Shown: piece by piece, positions 46,569-57,794 of the stretch
Layout of the letters: the number at the start of each line of letters is the position of its first letter
How positions within the stretch are numbered: position 1 is the first letter of the stretch
From: Conoideocrella luteorostrata
Taxonomy: Eukaryota > Ascomycota > Sordariomycetes > Hypocreales > Clavicipitaceae
NCBI GenBank assembly: GCA_032433595.1
Contig: JASWJB010000011.1
Coordinates: 124,001-188,000 of the forward strand
Reading direction: 5' to 3'
Length of the DNA stretch: 64,000 nucleotides
Notes under the pieces: generated by a model
The model's database searches: none
The model's input: only the letters and a program-made list of their open reading frames with translations
Told to the model about the DNA's origin: nothing
Program-made: the position numbers and the translations under genes

Positions 46569-48248
46569 TTTTGTAGATAGGTTGATGATTAGGAATCGAA
46601 CGTGGTAGCGATTGACAACCCCTCTTCTGAGGCTGGTGGCACCATGAATACCGGTTAAATTTTAATTATTCAGGTTAAAAATAGTCATCACCATTTTGCT
46701 CGGAGTGGCAGCTTTGGGGAGTTAGGAGTATTCACTGGCGACTGAGTACCGGTTACCTTAAGCGTGTCAAATACGCGTCAAACTTATCAATGCATTCTGA
46801 TCCAATTTCGGTGTAGACGCCACCTACGCGTAAATTAACATTTAGTACGGAGTACTGCGGCGATGCAAAATTACAGCGTTCAATGGATCGAATGTTCGAA
46901 GTTGGGAGCGTTCAGACACTAACTGGTATTAGGTCAATAGTACTTAATTGCTGTACGGTGGTATATTTGCGGAGGCGGGCAAATTTCTTCAATTTCCCGC
47001 AATGGAAATGCTTTAAAATGCATTTAGACGCGGAAAGATTCTGCATTCTTAATCTGCACTATGTAATAGGGATAAATGTAATACTATCTACTCCGTACCT
47101 TTAATGCCATCAGTTAGCGCTGGTTGCAGACAGCGATTGCGGCAATGGTTCTGGGCAGGAGTCAGCAATTCCCGTTGTACGCCGCTGCAAATATATTGCA
47201 TGTATAGTAACTATTGTTGGCTATGTTTAAAGAGTATCTTCATTGGTAGACTTATCTCCATAGTGCATTGTAATTTGAGAATGCAGTTATTTTCCGCTAT
47301 TGCTTGTCGAACGGAGTGCATGGGCGCGTGACATACGACCTCAGTCTTGGTGGGGCTGATGCTGGCAGGGCTAGTGGAGTGAGACAGCTTGGGGCACCAA
47401 CTTCCGAGGTTTAGCCACCCATGAACTCCCCTAAACTCCACTATCGCAACTAACCGGTCGCCAACAGCGTCTCTTTAACTAGTGAGCTGCGCACTTCGAT
47501 GCCAGCGGTCACCTCCAAGGGCAACGACCTCCTTCAGTCTTTCCGTTTACTTCACAGATTAGCCGGCCGCGAATTTAAGCTTTCTTCAACGTATTAATTG
47601 CAGACGCTTTTATGAGAGCATTTCCCCACCCGAGTAGACAAAATCGCCTGCTGGCCATCTGCTACTTTCTCCCCTCCATCACTTCTTGAGATAACTCCAG
47701 TAAGAACTACTGCTCCTTTTACTTTTGCTCATTTCCTTGGTTTTATTTTTGCTTCACTATTATAAATCAGTGCTAGCGACTACCCCATGTTCCCGGTCAC
47801 CGCACGTTCTTGACATCCAGTCGCCACCTCTTGCCTTTGCGCACAACAAGCTAATGCTCATTGCGCAACACCGCGTCTTACATTACAACCTGTTGGCCGG
47901 CAAAAGTCGTCGCGAAATATGTCTGCTTGTCCTGGCGGCTGGTTTACTTTCTTCTCTGCACTTTCCCCTCTTTAGCTTTTGAACCCTTTTGTCACTTCGC
48001 CCACAATACCTCGATGCTAGCTCGGACTGTTCTGCAGATAGCGACCAGGATCCCCCATTAAACATTGTGACAGACTGCAACACAAACAAGTTTGCAAATG
48101 ATGTCTCAAAGGATAATGCAGCTGCTGCACAACATAATATTCTAGACTCCGTGTCTGCTGATGATGCAAGATTTAACGCAGAGGTCAAGTCTATCCAGGA
48201 GAAAGCATCCGTTCAAACTACCACACTTTCCAACTATACCATCGAAAC
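46569..48248. other. Spacer and probable 5' region of ulp1
   Basis: TACGGAGTA copies lie at 46846-46854 and 47089-47097. A pyrimidine-rich stretch at about 47620-47760 looks like a transcription start zone. From 47855 to 48250 one frame shows coding-like, acidic sequence interrupted by a TGA at 47980; it could be upstream ulp1 exons or leader. Confidence 0.4.
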
Positions 48249-51200
48249 ATGTCTATTTCTTTTCAAAATCATCTACCTATTAACTCTCCTGAACGCACAG
48301 TCCACGGTCGAATAATTACATATGCTCCCCGACCACGCAATACCAGACGTCCCTGGCCCCCTCGATTGCCCCGTCTTTGGAGAAGATTGCCGACTTCTTT
48401 GCCCCAATTACCGTCTCAACATCTCAGTCGGCAACCAAGATCTATCCACTTCCCCAAGTAGCGACTTGTTATTGATGCAAAGTATCCACGGCTTCTAAAG
48501 CCTGACCCCCATCAGCGAGATACTCAGTTCGCCTTACGATCTTGGGTTGACCATCAGCAATAAAGACACTACTTGGCTGAAGACTCCAAGTGGTCTTCGA
48601 CCGCTCCCAAATAGGAGGTCATTGTTCTTTGAGATCAATGGAACACTTACAAAAAAACGCCGCGCTCAAGAGACTGAGGTCGATTTGGCTGCTGCACTCC
48701 GCAACTCCGAGGATACAAAACCTCTATCCCGCTTCAGTATTTCTCATAACCCATTCACTCAAAATTTAAAGCTTGAATATCAAGCTAAATTACAGGTCAG
48801 TACAGTGTGAAGTTCTTGCTAGTAGTGGGCTATATCGCCACTTCAAGAGCAGGCTAACGTTCCTTTAAATCAGCACATGATCGGTTTACAGCCTATCTCG
48901 AATCGCGTCACTAGTATGATGTCCAATATTTTTTCCACTTTGTCGGATCTGGGTGATAAATTCCGGCGGTATTGTACGCAAACTCTCTTTGCTGATATGC
49001 TTCTCATGACTTCCCTCACATCATGCGGCGGCATGCTCAAGCTGCTAATGTGTAGTGTAGTGCGCAATCATGGCTCTGGCATCACTGAGTCGCGATCTTA
49101 TGCTACTATCCCCGAAACGGATGAGCTTCATGTTGCCAACAAAAGGCGCAAAGTTACTTTGGCAGTGTATGATTTCGAGTGGTTGGACCGTGATGGGCTT
49201 GATTTGCTCATGACTCAATATGATCACTTACGCGACTGCTTTCAGAGGGCTCGTGCTATTGTCCGCCAAGGTCCATCTCGTGTTCAAATGAACAGAATTC
49301 TGAGGCCACTACTCTGTGTCCTGGCAGATAACGAGGGCGACCTGAACAAACTTCATTCTGGTGAAATTGGATGCGATCTGTCCGCCCTATTTCTTCTTCT
49401 ATGTGGTCGAATGTTCACTTTCTTGGACACTGTGTATGAAATCGGCAGTTTCATAAAAGCAAAGGACAAATATGCCAAAGTCCCCGAAACCTACCAATAC
49501 CCCATTAGCCCCGAGACTCGTGAGACAGTCATTCGAACCAAAAACTTCATGTCATCCCCAGGCCTTGTGTCTGTACTCAGCGAAATTCTTGCCATCGATG
49601 GCCACCTCGCTGATGGATACCCGTTGCCTCTTGATATGATAAACCATGTCATCTTGGACATGGCAGCAGTCGAACACAGCTTCATTATTCCAAGTTATGT
49701 TATGCCGAACGACTTCCACCGAAAGTTGATCGCAGAGGTTCTACCTCGGATGCTAGAAACAGAGTCAGGAAAAACAATTCCCGGCAGTTACCCCGAGATT
49801 GAATCTGGAACAGGCGAAGAACCCGTATCGATCAGTGAACATGGGGATGGAAATGATACTCCTAACACTGGGATTTTGTCGCACTCCTCACCCCGACCAC
49901 ATATTGCAAAAGTAAATTCAACAAAGACGGAGTGTGTCAAAGTCCGCCTACTGGCGGCTAAGCTCTCCCAGACTACACCTGCCGGCTTCCGAGCCAAGTT
50001 TTATGGACGTGGTGATACACATAATGCCAGTAAAGAAAAATACATCACGAACTTCGAAGCAAAACATCCCGTCAACGATCATGATATTGGAGCTATTAGT
50101 TCCATCTTGAAAAACCGCAAAACACCAAAGCGGCTCACAATGAGACGAGCTCCAAAGTCTGTACGCTTTACTGAAGGCACTCTCACCACTCGAGGGTGGA
50201 CACACATGGGCTTGGATGTTCCCAAGTTGTTCGATACAGATGAAGGATTGAAATCCTCGTTTTTGGTCGGCGACGTCCAACCCATGCGGCCTGGCTTAGC
50301 CACACGGACTTTTAGTTCACAAGGCGTGGATTTCGATGACATCAAGTCACCAGAATTGGAACACACGAGTCGTAATACTGAATCAATCTTTCGCCGTAAT
50401 AGGTTGCATATGTCCAAGAAACGCAGCAATGACGATATCGATCCTGCTCTTGCAATAGAAAATATCCTGTCTCTTCCGCCTATCGAAACGCTTGCAATTA
50501 GCGACGACACGAAAGCTGGTATTGCTGTTAAAAAGGAGAGAGCCGCCCAGAAAGCAGCCGAAGAGGCTAGGAAGTTAGCCGAGCAGCGCACCCAGAAAGA
50601 ACGTGAGGAGAGACTTGCCAGATCTGGTGGGCTTCGCATCCCAGACCAGCCACTTGTGTCATCTCTTAGCTCAGACTGGCTCGCCCGGGCTCACGCCACA
50701 CTTCGTGCGGGTGCTGCAACTACTCTAGCTACCACGGCTGAAGGTGTTGATCTAAGACGTCACGACTTCGCCAAGATTGTGCCACCCACAGAGTGGCTAA
50801 ATGATGAAATTGTCAACGGTTCTCTCAATTGGCTTGATCATTTCATCAATATGGCCGCTGGTATCAAGGACGTCAAGAATAATACACGCAAGTGTCTAAC
50901 AATGTCTTCTTTTTTTTTCAAGCGTTTGCAAGAGCAAGGAGTCACTCGGACTCAGAGAACACTTCGCCGCAATGGAGTAGACAAAAATAATCTTCTGGAT
51001 GTAGACTCAATCCTCCTGCCAATCTGTGAACACTCACACTGGACACTTCTCGTTATCTGCCCAAGCAAGAAAACGATAGCACACATAGACTCTCTGAACC
51101 CACGAGGTTCACAGCAGTACATCCGTCTAGGTCTTGCTTGGCTCAAAGATATTTTGGAGGAGCAGTTTCTTGATGTTGATTGGAAAGTGGTGCGGCATGA

Positions 51201-51387
51201 GGCTCCTATGCAGACGAATGGGTATGATTGCGGCGTGCACACAATCACAAACGGGATGTGTATAGCATTGGGCCTCAATCCAATTGACAGCTACACATCA
51301 GAAGATATGCCACACCAACGACTCAGACTTGCGTCCATGCTGCTGAATGGAGGTTTCAAGGGAGACTTCGACCTTCGCGTCTATTAG
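48249..51387 (+). CDS. ulp1: Ulp1-type SUMO protease (C48 family)
   Basis: This cysteine protease matures SUMO and removes it from targets, typically at the nuclear envelope. The secure part is exon 48874-51387, joined in phase 0 by a 78-nt intron (48796-48873, CTAAC branch) to an exon ending at 48795. The catalytic domain fills the last 220 residues: EWLNDEIVNGSLNWL, His in EHSHWTLLVI (codon 51037), Asp in AHIDSLNPRG, Gln in QTNGYDCGVH and catalytic Cys (codon 51229). A basic/acidic helix EERAAQKAAEEARKLAEQ precedes it. The 5' end is not settled. The simplest model starts at the ATG 48249 and uses a short 45-nt intron (48456-48500). Alternatively an intron ending at 48300 joins an upstream acidic exon (47990-48250), and the start is farther upstream. 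Confidence 0.8.
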
Positions 51388-54300
51388 ACACTACAACCTT
51401 TATATGACGACCTCGGGCTGGTCTTCGCATTTCTCTTGTTTTTGTTTTGTGTGCATGCTTTCTTTCCCCACTGAGCCTCTCGTTTCGCTCCGGTAACATT
51501 ATTTTCTTGCTTTTCTCTGATATTTTGTCTTGTCTTTTACTGCGTTTTCCATTTCAGCTTCATCGTTATGTTTCAGTTTCTGCAGTGAAAGATGCCTCAA
51601 CTTTTTCTACTCTCGTAGCATGGCATGGCGTTTGGAATTTCAACAGTTAGCAAATAAAGTGTCGGAAATTTGTATATACAAAGGAATATTCCCGGCGTTG
51701 AGCAAGAACTTTGAGTGTCTCACGGCACACGATTGTCTGTTATTTCAGTCTCTTTCTGAGTGGGGAGGTTTCTGTACCTGCGGAAGGTTGTACCTTCAAG
51801 TCGGATGGTGTATTATTACATGGTGAGCGTTCACGCTCGGTCAGCCCCGGAAGTCGTACATACAAAACTGAATTGGAAGTGTGGGAATGAAGTACCTGTT
51901 ATTGTTGAATTAAACACGAGACCGAAGATCATGCAGTATTCAAATAAATAAGGAGGCATGCATAACGATGCATCAAAACATGGCTGTCGGACAGCTAGGT
52001 GATTTGGTCGTATTCTTAGTGTGAAAATATGACCAATGCCAAAGACTTATGCGCCGGCTCATCACACCACCAAATTCCAGTAGATTTCGTTATGCCACTT
52101 AAAGTATCACAGGACAAGCACACCTAGTACATATAATAGCGACTACTAGGCAGTGAAACTTTACGTGACTATTGAGAATTCCGATACCTTTTTCCAGCTT
52201 CTCCTTTGCTAAGATAGCTACGCTACCTACCTCTTGAACAGGCTGACAATGCGCACGCTCAGTCTTTATAAATTATCTAGTAGCATGCACGTGAAAAGTA
52301 GACTTCCGATAGACGCAATACAGTCCTCGTAATTTGATGGATATCGGGTGCTGATCTCGAGTATCCGTAACTGAACGTTATGAAATTAGTACATGATCAG
52401 CACCTGCAGGCTGGGCATCGAGATGGACTCAAAAATTCCCTTCACTAGCCAAGTATTAGATGTTTGTCTGGCACACAGTACATCGTCAACTACATACAGC
52501 AGCATTGAGTTTGCAATTATCCGACATAAGCCGTTAGAACAGTAATGATCTACCTCCTCTGAACCGAAGTGGGCTGGGAAGAGCCCGCCTCTGAGTCGAC
52601 GTTCGTAAATATGAAGTTCAATGACTGATGTTGGGTATGTACAACAAACAGAGCAACAAAATGTTCTGCGCGTAGGGAAGGATGGTGCAATTAACGTACG
52701 CCCTTGTGAAAGTGGTGCAAAAGCAATGCATACTAGTATGAACTTTTACCTACGCGTGGTGATGGGGGCCAATTGACAGGGGTGGTAGTGGTTGGCCGAT
52801 GGCTCGATATAGTGGTCTGTCGGGGTGGCCGCGCTGGGTGGACTTGAGTGGGCTCATGGTGGAGTTGGGTGGAAGGGCACTTAGTGTCCCCTGTACCTGG
52901 TGAATCTGGAGCCAAGGAGGCCACGGCGGGAAGGATTCCAGAATGAAGTTTTCCTGCCGAGGCGAACTTGGCATTCACGGTGTGCCCGACCAGAATAGCA
53001 ATAAAGCGCCGGAACATAATAAACGGTTTAAAGGGGAAAAAAAAAGCATGAATCAATTTCATTGTGCATGAGTCGCGTTTGTAAGCACAAATTTTGTACC
53101 AGTGAGTTATGGACTATCCAACGCAACAGCCTGAGCGATGAATCGTGTAGGGTCAAGCCATCAAAGGGTTTAGTATTTCCTTTTATACACGGTATCAATT
53201 GAGCTTTTCCCGCAGAATTAGTGACTAATGGATGAACGGTCGGAGGACGCCGTGAGTGGCTCGACGGCCGTCAGCTGCGTTACACTGCAACTGGAGCTCG
53301 CTTCGAGGCGCTCTGGAAACAGAAGATTCGCGATGAAGATTGGCGTCCACTGAGATTTGGGCGAGGCGTGCAACGTGCCACCACTCGGCCGCACGCCGGA
53401 CTTGGCTGGAAGGACACATCATTCTCTCGGCCGGACATCTCAAACTTGCCTGGGAAGGATCACACTGAAAACTTTTGGCCATTGATTTCTTGCTATTCTC
53501 TAAGAAGCGACATTTACCCCGTACATTGACTATGAAAGTCCCCCCACCAACCTCAACGGCCCGAATGGTCCCCCGAAGCAGCCTAAAAAAAAATGGAAGC
53601 CTATGATATTTAGACCTTCAGACATGAGCGCCGGGGAGAGCTAAAATCACCCATGTCAATTCTCCGCTGGCGAAAACTGCGTTGTTGCCTGAACTGAAGT
53701 TTACAGATAGTCGGCTCATTATATCTACACTCTCGTAGTTACAGCGATCAATCATCGGACTCGAATGCTCGCGCGGTGGGGCGTCATTTGTGTACGAGTC
53801 TAATGGGCGGGAGTGGGCGGCGGTGGCCGAAGATCCATTGGATCAGGCGGGGATACTCATTGGAAATAAAGTCTGGAAGAATGCCACGGTATGACGCTGT
53901 ATTGGATGTTGTACAGGGCCACGGCTGCAAAATGGTAGTTACATGTATAGTTGTCCGGGCATACTTCCCAAATAAATATTGCCAGGGATACCGCTTCGTG
54001 TGTTGCATGGACGCTTGGAATTTTACCTAGGTGGGTTGACACAAGTTCCTCACCATCTAAAAGTACGTCGAGGGGTGTCTCGCTCATCCGATGTTCGCTT
54101 CAAGGCGGCTCAAGGCTGAAGTATTTGGATATTCGTGACTGCTAGCTGCGTTGCCGAAGCCCAGTACATTACGAATGGTTCTTAAATATTTTGCATTAGT
54201 ATGTTAAAGCTATAATGCTAGTGCCCCAACATACTTCTAAACGAATTGTTTATTACACTATTTGGTTTATTGACGTCGGATTGCAGCGCCGCTTTCAAGA

Positions 54301-55480
54301 GTTAGTACCACCACTTGCTTGTGAACTCCCCTCCGATATGTGGACCGGCATTTGAGGAGAGGGAGAGCACACTCCGAAATTGATTCGTGCTAAGAAATAG
54401 AATAGAGCCAGCTTGTTACGGAGTACATCCGAAGATTACATACGGTGGAATGTTACCGTTGAACGGCAAATAAGAAACTGGAGGCACAGCAAGGGAGTCA
54501 GAGACATAACAGAGACCACCTGGACAGAAGTAGCGTAGCACTGCCTTCATCGTCATTCCACGACATAGTACGGAGTAGTGGCCCGTAGCGGGGATCAGCC
54601 CAGACTAACCAGACTTATGTAGGTATCGAGCCAATCATGGCAGAGTAGTAGCGCCACTTGCCTCAATGTGACAAAGTGTGATAGTCCGCAAGACATCTGA
54701 CCCATCAAAAAATCAAAACAACGGACACATGATTGGACATGAGTGTTAACCATTTGTTTCCCTTTTTTTTTTGGTGCCCTTCCTGTGCCCCCTTGCTGTG
54801 GTATCTTGGCCATGCGTGTCCTTTTCTAGCGCCGTTCTAGCGCGTGCCGGCGTCAGCAAAAGCAAGATTGGAGGGTACCAAAGTTAAGGCACTGGCCTCG
54901 CTTGAAATCCACTATTCTAGGGAGTACGGAGTACATAACGCGCAATACTACCGAGTAGGGCACGGCACCGGCTGATGGTCTGGGTGCTGCCAATGTTCCA
55001 CCCTCCTTTCAGTTCATCACCTTCATGTCCGAATGCGCACTGGCGACGTTCGTATAATACTCAGCTCAGGAAGAGTTTGGGTAACTAGTTATTCTACAAC
55101 TTTGTAAAGGCATTGCATCTATATTTGTGGCATCAATCCTGAGATTCCTACTTTGACTCGCTGTGGTTAGCTGCAGAGAGCAACCAGGCGGCTATTATAG
55201 ACATCGCAACGCGGAAATGAAACTTTTCGAAGGTGTTTGCCACTCTGATTAAACACTACAAAGACTTGCCCGGCGCCTTCTGAGTCTGCGCCGTATCTGC
55301 CACGATGGCTCGGCTCCAAGGTCTTGCTAGTTGCTGCAAACGCGAGCTGACGGGGGCGGATCTTGAGTCTTGGGCTTGGGCTTGCACTGCCGCTGACTGG
55401 TCGAGTGGGCCACGACTTTCAAAACCTTACTCCGGTATTGGGTGTAGTTAGTTACGCGGAATACGGAGTAGTTAGGCATG

Positions 55481-55496
55481 TACTCCGTACGGAGTA
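55481..55496. repeat. Perfect 16-bp palindrome of the TACGGAGTA family
   Basis: TACTCCGTACGGAGTA, identical to the 35.76-kb copy. A single core lies 11 bp upstream (55462-55470), separated by a GTTAGGCATG spacer. Confidence 0.9.
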
Positions 55497-56224
55497 CTTG
55501 TGCTGCCTATTCTTCACCCTAGCTTCTGTAGCAGAATATTCTGGAGGTTTCTGGTTCCGCAGGAGGACTACCCTGGAGAAGACTGGTCCGCAGAGGCTAG
55601 GGCCCTGCTACTCCATCAAGCTCGGGGACGGCTTCGTTAATTTGATGCTACTACTGTCCACATACAATTTGCTATGAGAGCACGCTTCCGATGTGGCAAC
55701 TGTTTGGGTGTCACTAGATTATACAATATATATGCTGATGGGAGGTTCTCCCTAGACCTTCCGTCTCGAGCGGAGGGCTGGGGCTGCATCGCGAGGTACA
55801 GTGAGGGATTCAATGCGTGTGCGATGATAATGAGAGAATCAAACTATTCTGCGATGGGATATGCAAATACTACCTTGTATACCTGGAGCGCCACGCCGGG
55901 CGGCCCAATAGCCATGGACCTTCGTTCACGAACGGCGGCCAAACGGCACCGAAGTCAGCCGCACAACATTGAAAGGCAAGAGCCTGGCGCTTGCAATGCT
56001 CGGTCCCGCTGCATGCTGCTGGTACATAATGCATTGTGCGCTAGATAAATCACAATCGTCGTCCTCAATTACAGAGTCATCACCGAGTCCGGACCGTTGC
56101 TCCATCTGATTTGTACTGTAAGTATCGTGTTCGCCCTCGCTAGTAGTTACTCCGTGAATGTGTGGAATGCCTAGCAAAGGCTGTGTGGTCCATGCCCCAG
56201 TTCAAGTGACGATGAACCACCCTT

Positions 56225-56525
56225 GCCTATTACATCCTCCCACCCCCTCCCCCCCACAGGAAAGAAAAAGGCTACCCTCCACTGCCGGAAGTCTCCTGCC
56301 TCTGATCCCTGTTTTACCGTTTCGACTCTCTTGCTCGCTGTCTCCGGTCCTCATTGTCATCTCCACCGACTCCTCCAGTCTCGCTGCCGTCCTACTCAAT
56401 CCTCCAGTCTCGCCGCCCCATTCGTCCTTTCTTTTCCCATTCGAGCCTAATCTTACCTTACTCCGTACTTCTTGTTCAATTTCTGCTTCCTGCTTCTAGC
56501 CTCCCGCTCTGCTTCAACTATTCTC
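56225..56525 (+). promoter_or_regulatory. Pyrimidine-rich tract, probable rgsA transcription start zone
   Basis: About 300 bases strongly biased to C and T, including long CCCTCC runs, 460-760 bp upstream of the rgsA ATG. Such tracts commonly surround transcription starts in filamentous ascomycetes. The implied leader of more than 400 nt contains upstream ATGs, among them one in frame at 56808. Confidence 0.4.
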
Positions 56526-56984
56526 TTCTGCTGATTATCGAGGGTACGTACATACACGGTACAAGATCCCGACTCTATCGCCAACCTCGACCCGACTGCT
56601 CGATCCCGCGTCTCTACTGGTCTCACGATCCCAACATACATACACTTTGCACCATCCTCTTGCTGTCGTCCGTCGGCCGCTCAATCGTTCTTTTACCAAC
56701 TAGCTCTTCCGAAGCAAATCGCCTGCACTTGATCAGCAACGCCTTTCTCAGCTTTTGACGCGCCCGCCGGTGTGGTCTGATTTGCCTGTCTGCGCTGATT
56801 CGTAGATATGGTCAAACCCAGGTTACGCCGACCATCTCCAGTCTATCTTACCATACCGTGCCACCAAGACAAGCATCCTCGACCGCTATCCGCATTCGAA
56901 GATTGCTGTGCGTTCGGCCTTTTGTCCTCTCGCCCGAGTAGCGCTGTTTTTCTTTCCCCTGCGCCTTCGCCGCGAAGTGCCATC

Positions 56985-57794
56985 ATGGCGAGTCGCCCTC
57001 CCACCCTGACGGAGATCTTACTCGATGTCTCTCCACCACCGTGGACCCTGAGCGCTTTCATGGCATATCTATCACAAAACCATTGCATGGAGACATTAGA
57101 ATTTACTCTCGACTCACAGCGATACACCGCATTCTACGAGCAACTTTCAGCGGAGGACCCTCCTTCGCAGGAAAGTACAAGTCGCGTCTGTGGATGGTGG
57201 GAGAAGCTCATGCAAGTTTATATCGTTCCTTGTGCGCCACGGGAAGTGAATATTCCTGCACAGGACCGAGATCGTCTTTTAAACTTGCCCAGTGGACCAT
57301 CACCACCTCATCCTGCCGAGTTAGAAGATGCCGGTCGAATAATTTACGAACTTATGAATGACTCTCTACTTGTTCCTTTTCTACAATCCGTCGCACCACT
57401 GCAACAGGCGCGCCACAATAACGACCACAGCCGCCACCATCATCATCGTCGATCGCAGAACACGAGCCAAATGTTTGACCAACAGAGACGTTCAGCCGCC
57501 TCACCTCACTCGGCAGATTTCGACAGCCTCACTGATGATAGTGATAGTAATTTGCCGTCTGGTGCGGAACCAATGACACCTCCAACGACCCCTCCAACGT
57601 CAGAATACACCTTCAACACATCCCCAGGTGGTTTCCAACGTGCCATGGCTGCACATAACAAAGGTTGGAAGAAGGTTGGCGAAAAGCTGGGCTTTAGTAG
57701 AAAAGCGTCAAGTCGCCGGTCTACCCCTACGTCATCCTCAGCCTCTGACTACGATGCGGGTTCCGGTGAGTCTGGCCATAGCCAGCCTATTTAA
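56985..57794 (+). CDS. rgsA: RGS domain protein RgsA
   Basis: RGS proteins speed GTP hydrolysis by heterotrimeric G-protein alpha subunits. In Aspergillus, RgsA acts on the GanB pathway controlling stress response and conidiation. The ATG at 56985 begins MASRPPTLTEILLDVSPPPW, the start I expect for the family; an in-frame ATG at 56808 would add 59 residues of poor leader-like sequence. The RGS domain starts at PWTLSAFMAYLSQNHCMETL and runs to DDSLLVPFLQSVAPLQ (about residues 20-140), with an insertion typical of fungal members. The rest is polar, with a His-rich run and many TPP/SP sites. As a single exon it has 269 residues. A perfect GTGAGT donor at 57766 and a CACAG acceptor at 57885 allow a different C-terminus ending at 57944. 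Confidence 0.82.
   Translation: MASRPPTLTEILLDVSPPPWTLSAFMAYLSQNHCMETLEFTLDSQRYTAFYEQLSAEDPPSQESTSRVCGWWEKLMQVYIVPCAPREVNIPAQDRDRLLNLPSGPSPPHPAELEDAGRIIYELMNDSLLVPFLQSVAPLQQARHNNDHSRHHHHRRSQNTSQMFDQQRRSAASPHSADFDSLTDDSDSNLPSGAEPMTPPTTPPTSEYTFNTSPGGFQRAMAAHNKGWKKVGEKLGFSRKASSRRSTPTSSSASDYDAGSGESGHSQPI

Larger units (their letters stand above)
51388..56984. other. Gene-poor 5.6-kb region with dense TACGGAGTA elements
   Basis: No gene is supported. From 54.4 to 56.5 kb there are six sites: 54417-54425, 54569-54577, 54925-54933, 55462-55470, the palindrome 55481-55496 and 56459-56467. Short open frames at 52733-53062, 53225-53482 and 53857-54087 (minus strand) and 55363-56048 (plus strand) lack recognisable domains. 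The last 750 bp is the rgsA leader region. Confidence 0.45.

Noticed and set aside
52733..53062. 109-codon minus-strand open frame with a hydrophobic start
   Set aside because: It has an ATG, but the later part is low-complexity Pro/Thr/His sequence, with no splice partner or recognisable domain.
55363..56048. Two consecutive plus-strand open frames of 104 and 124 codons
   Set aside because: They lack convincing starts, contain the repeat palindrome and show no domain; treated as chance frames.
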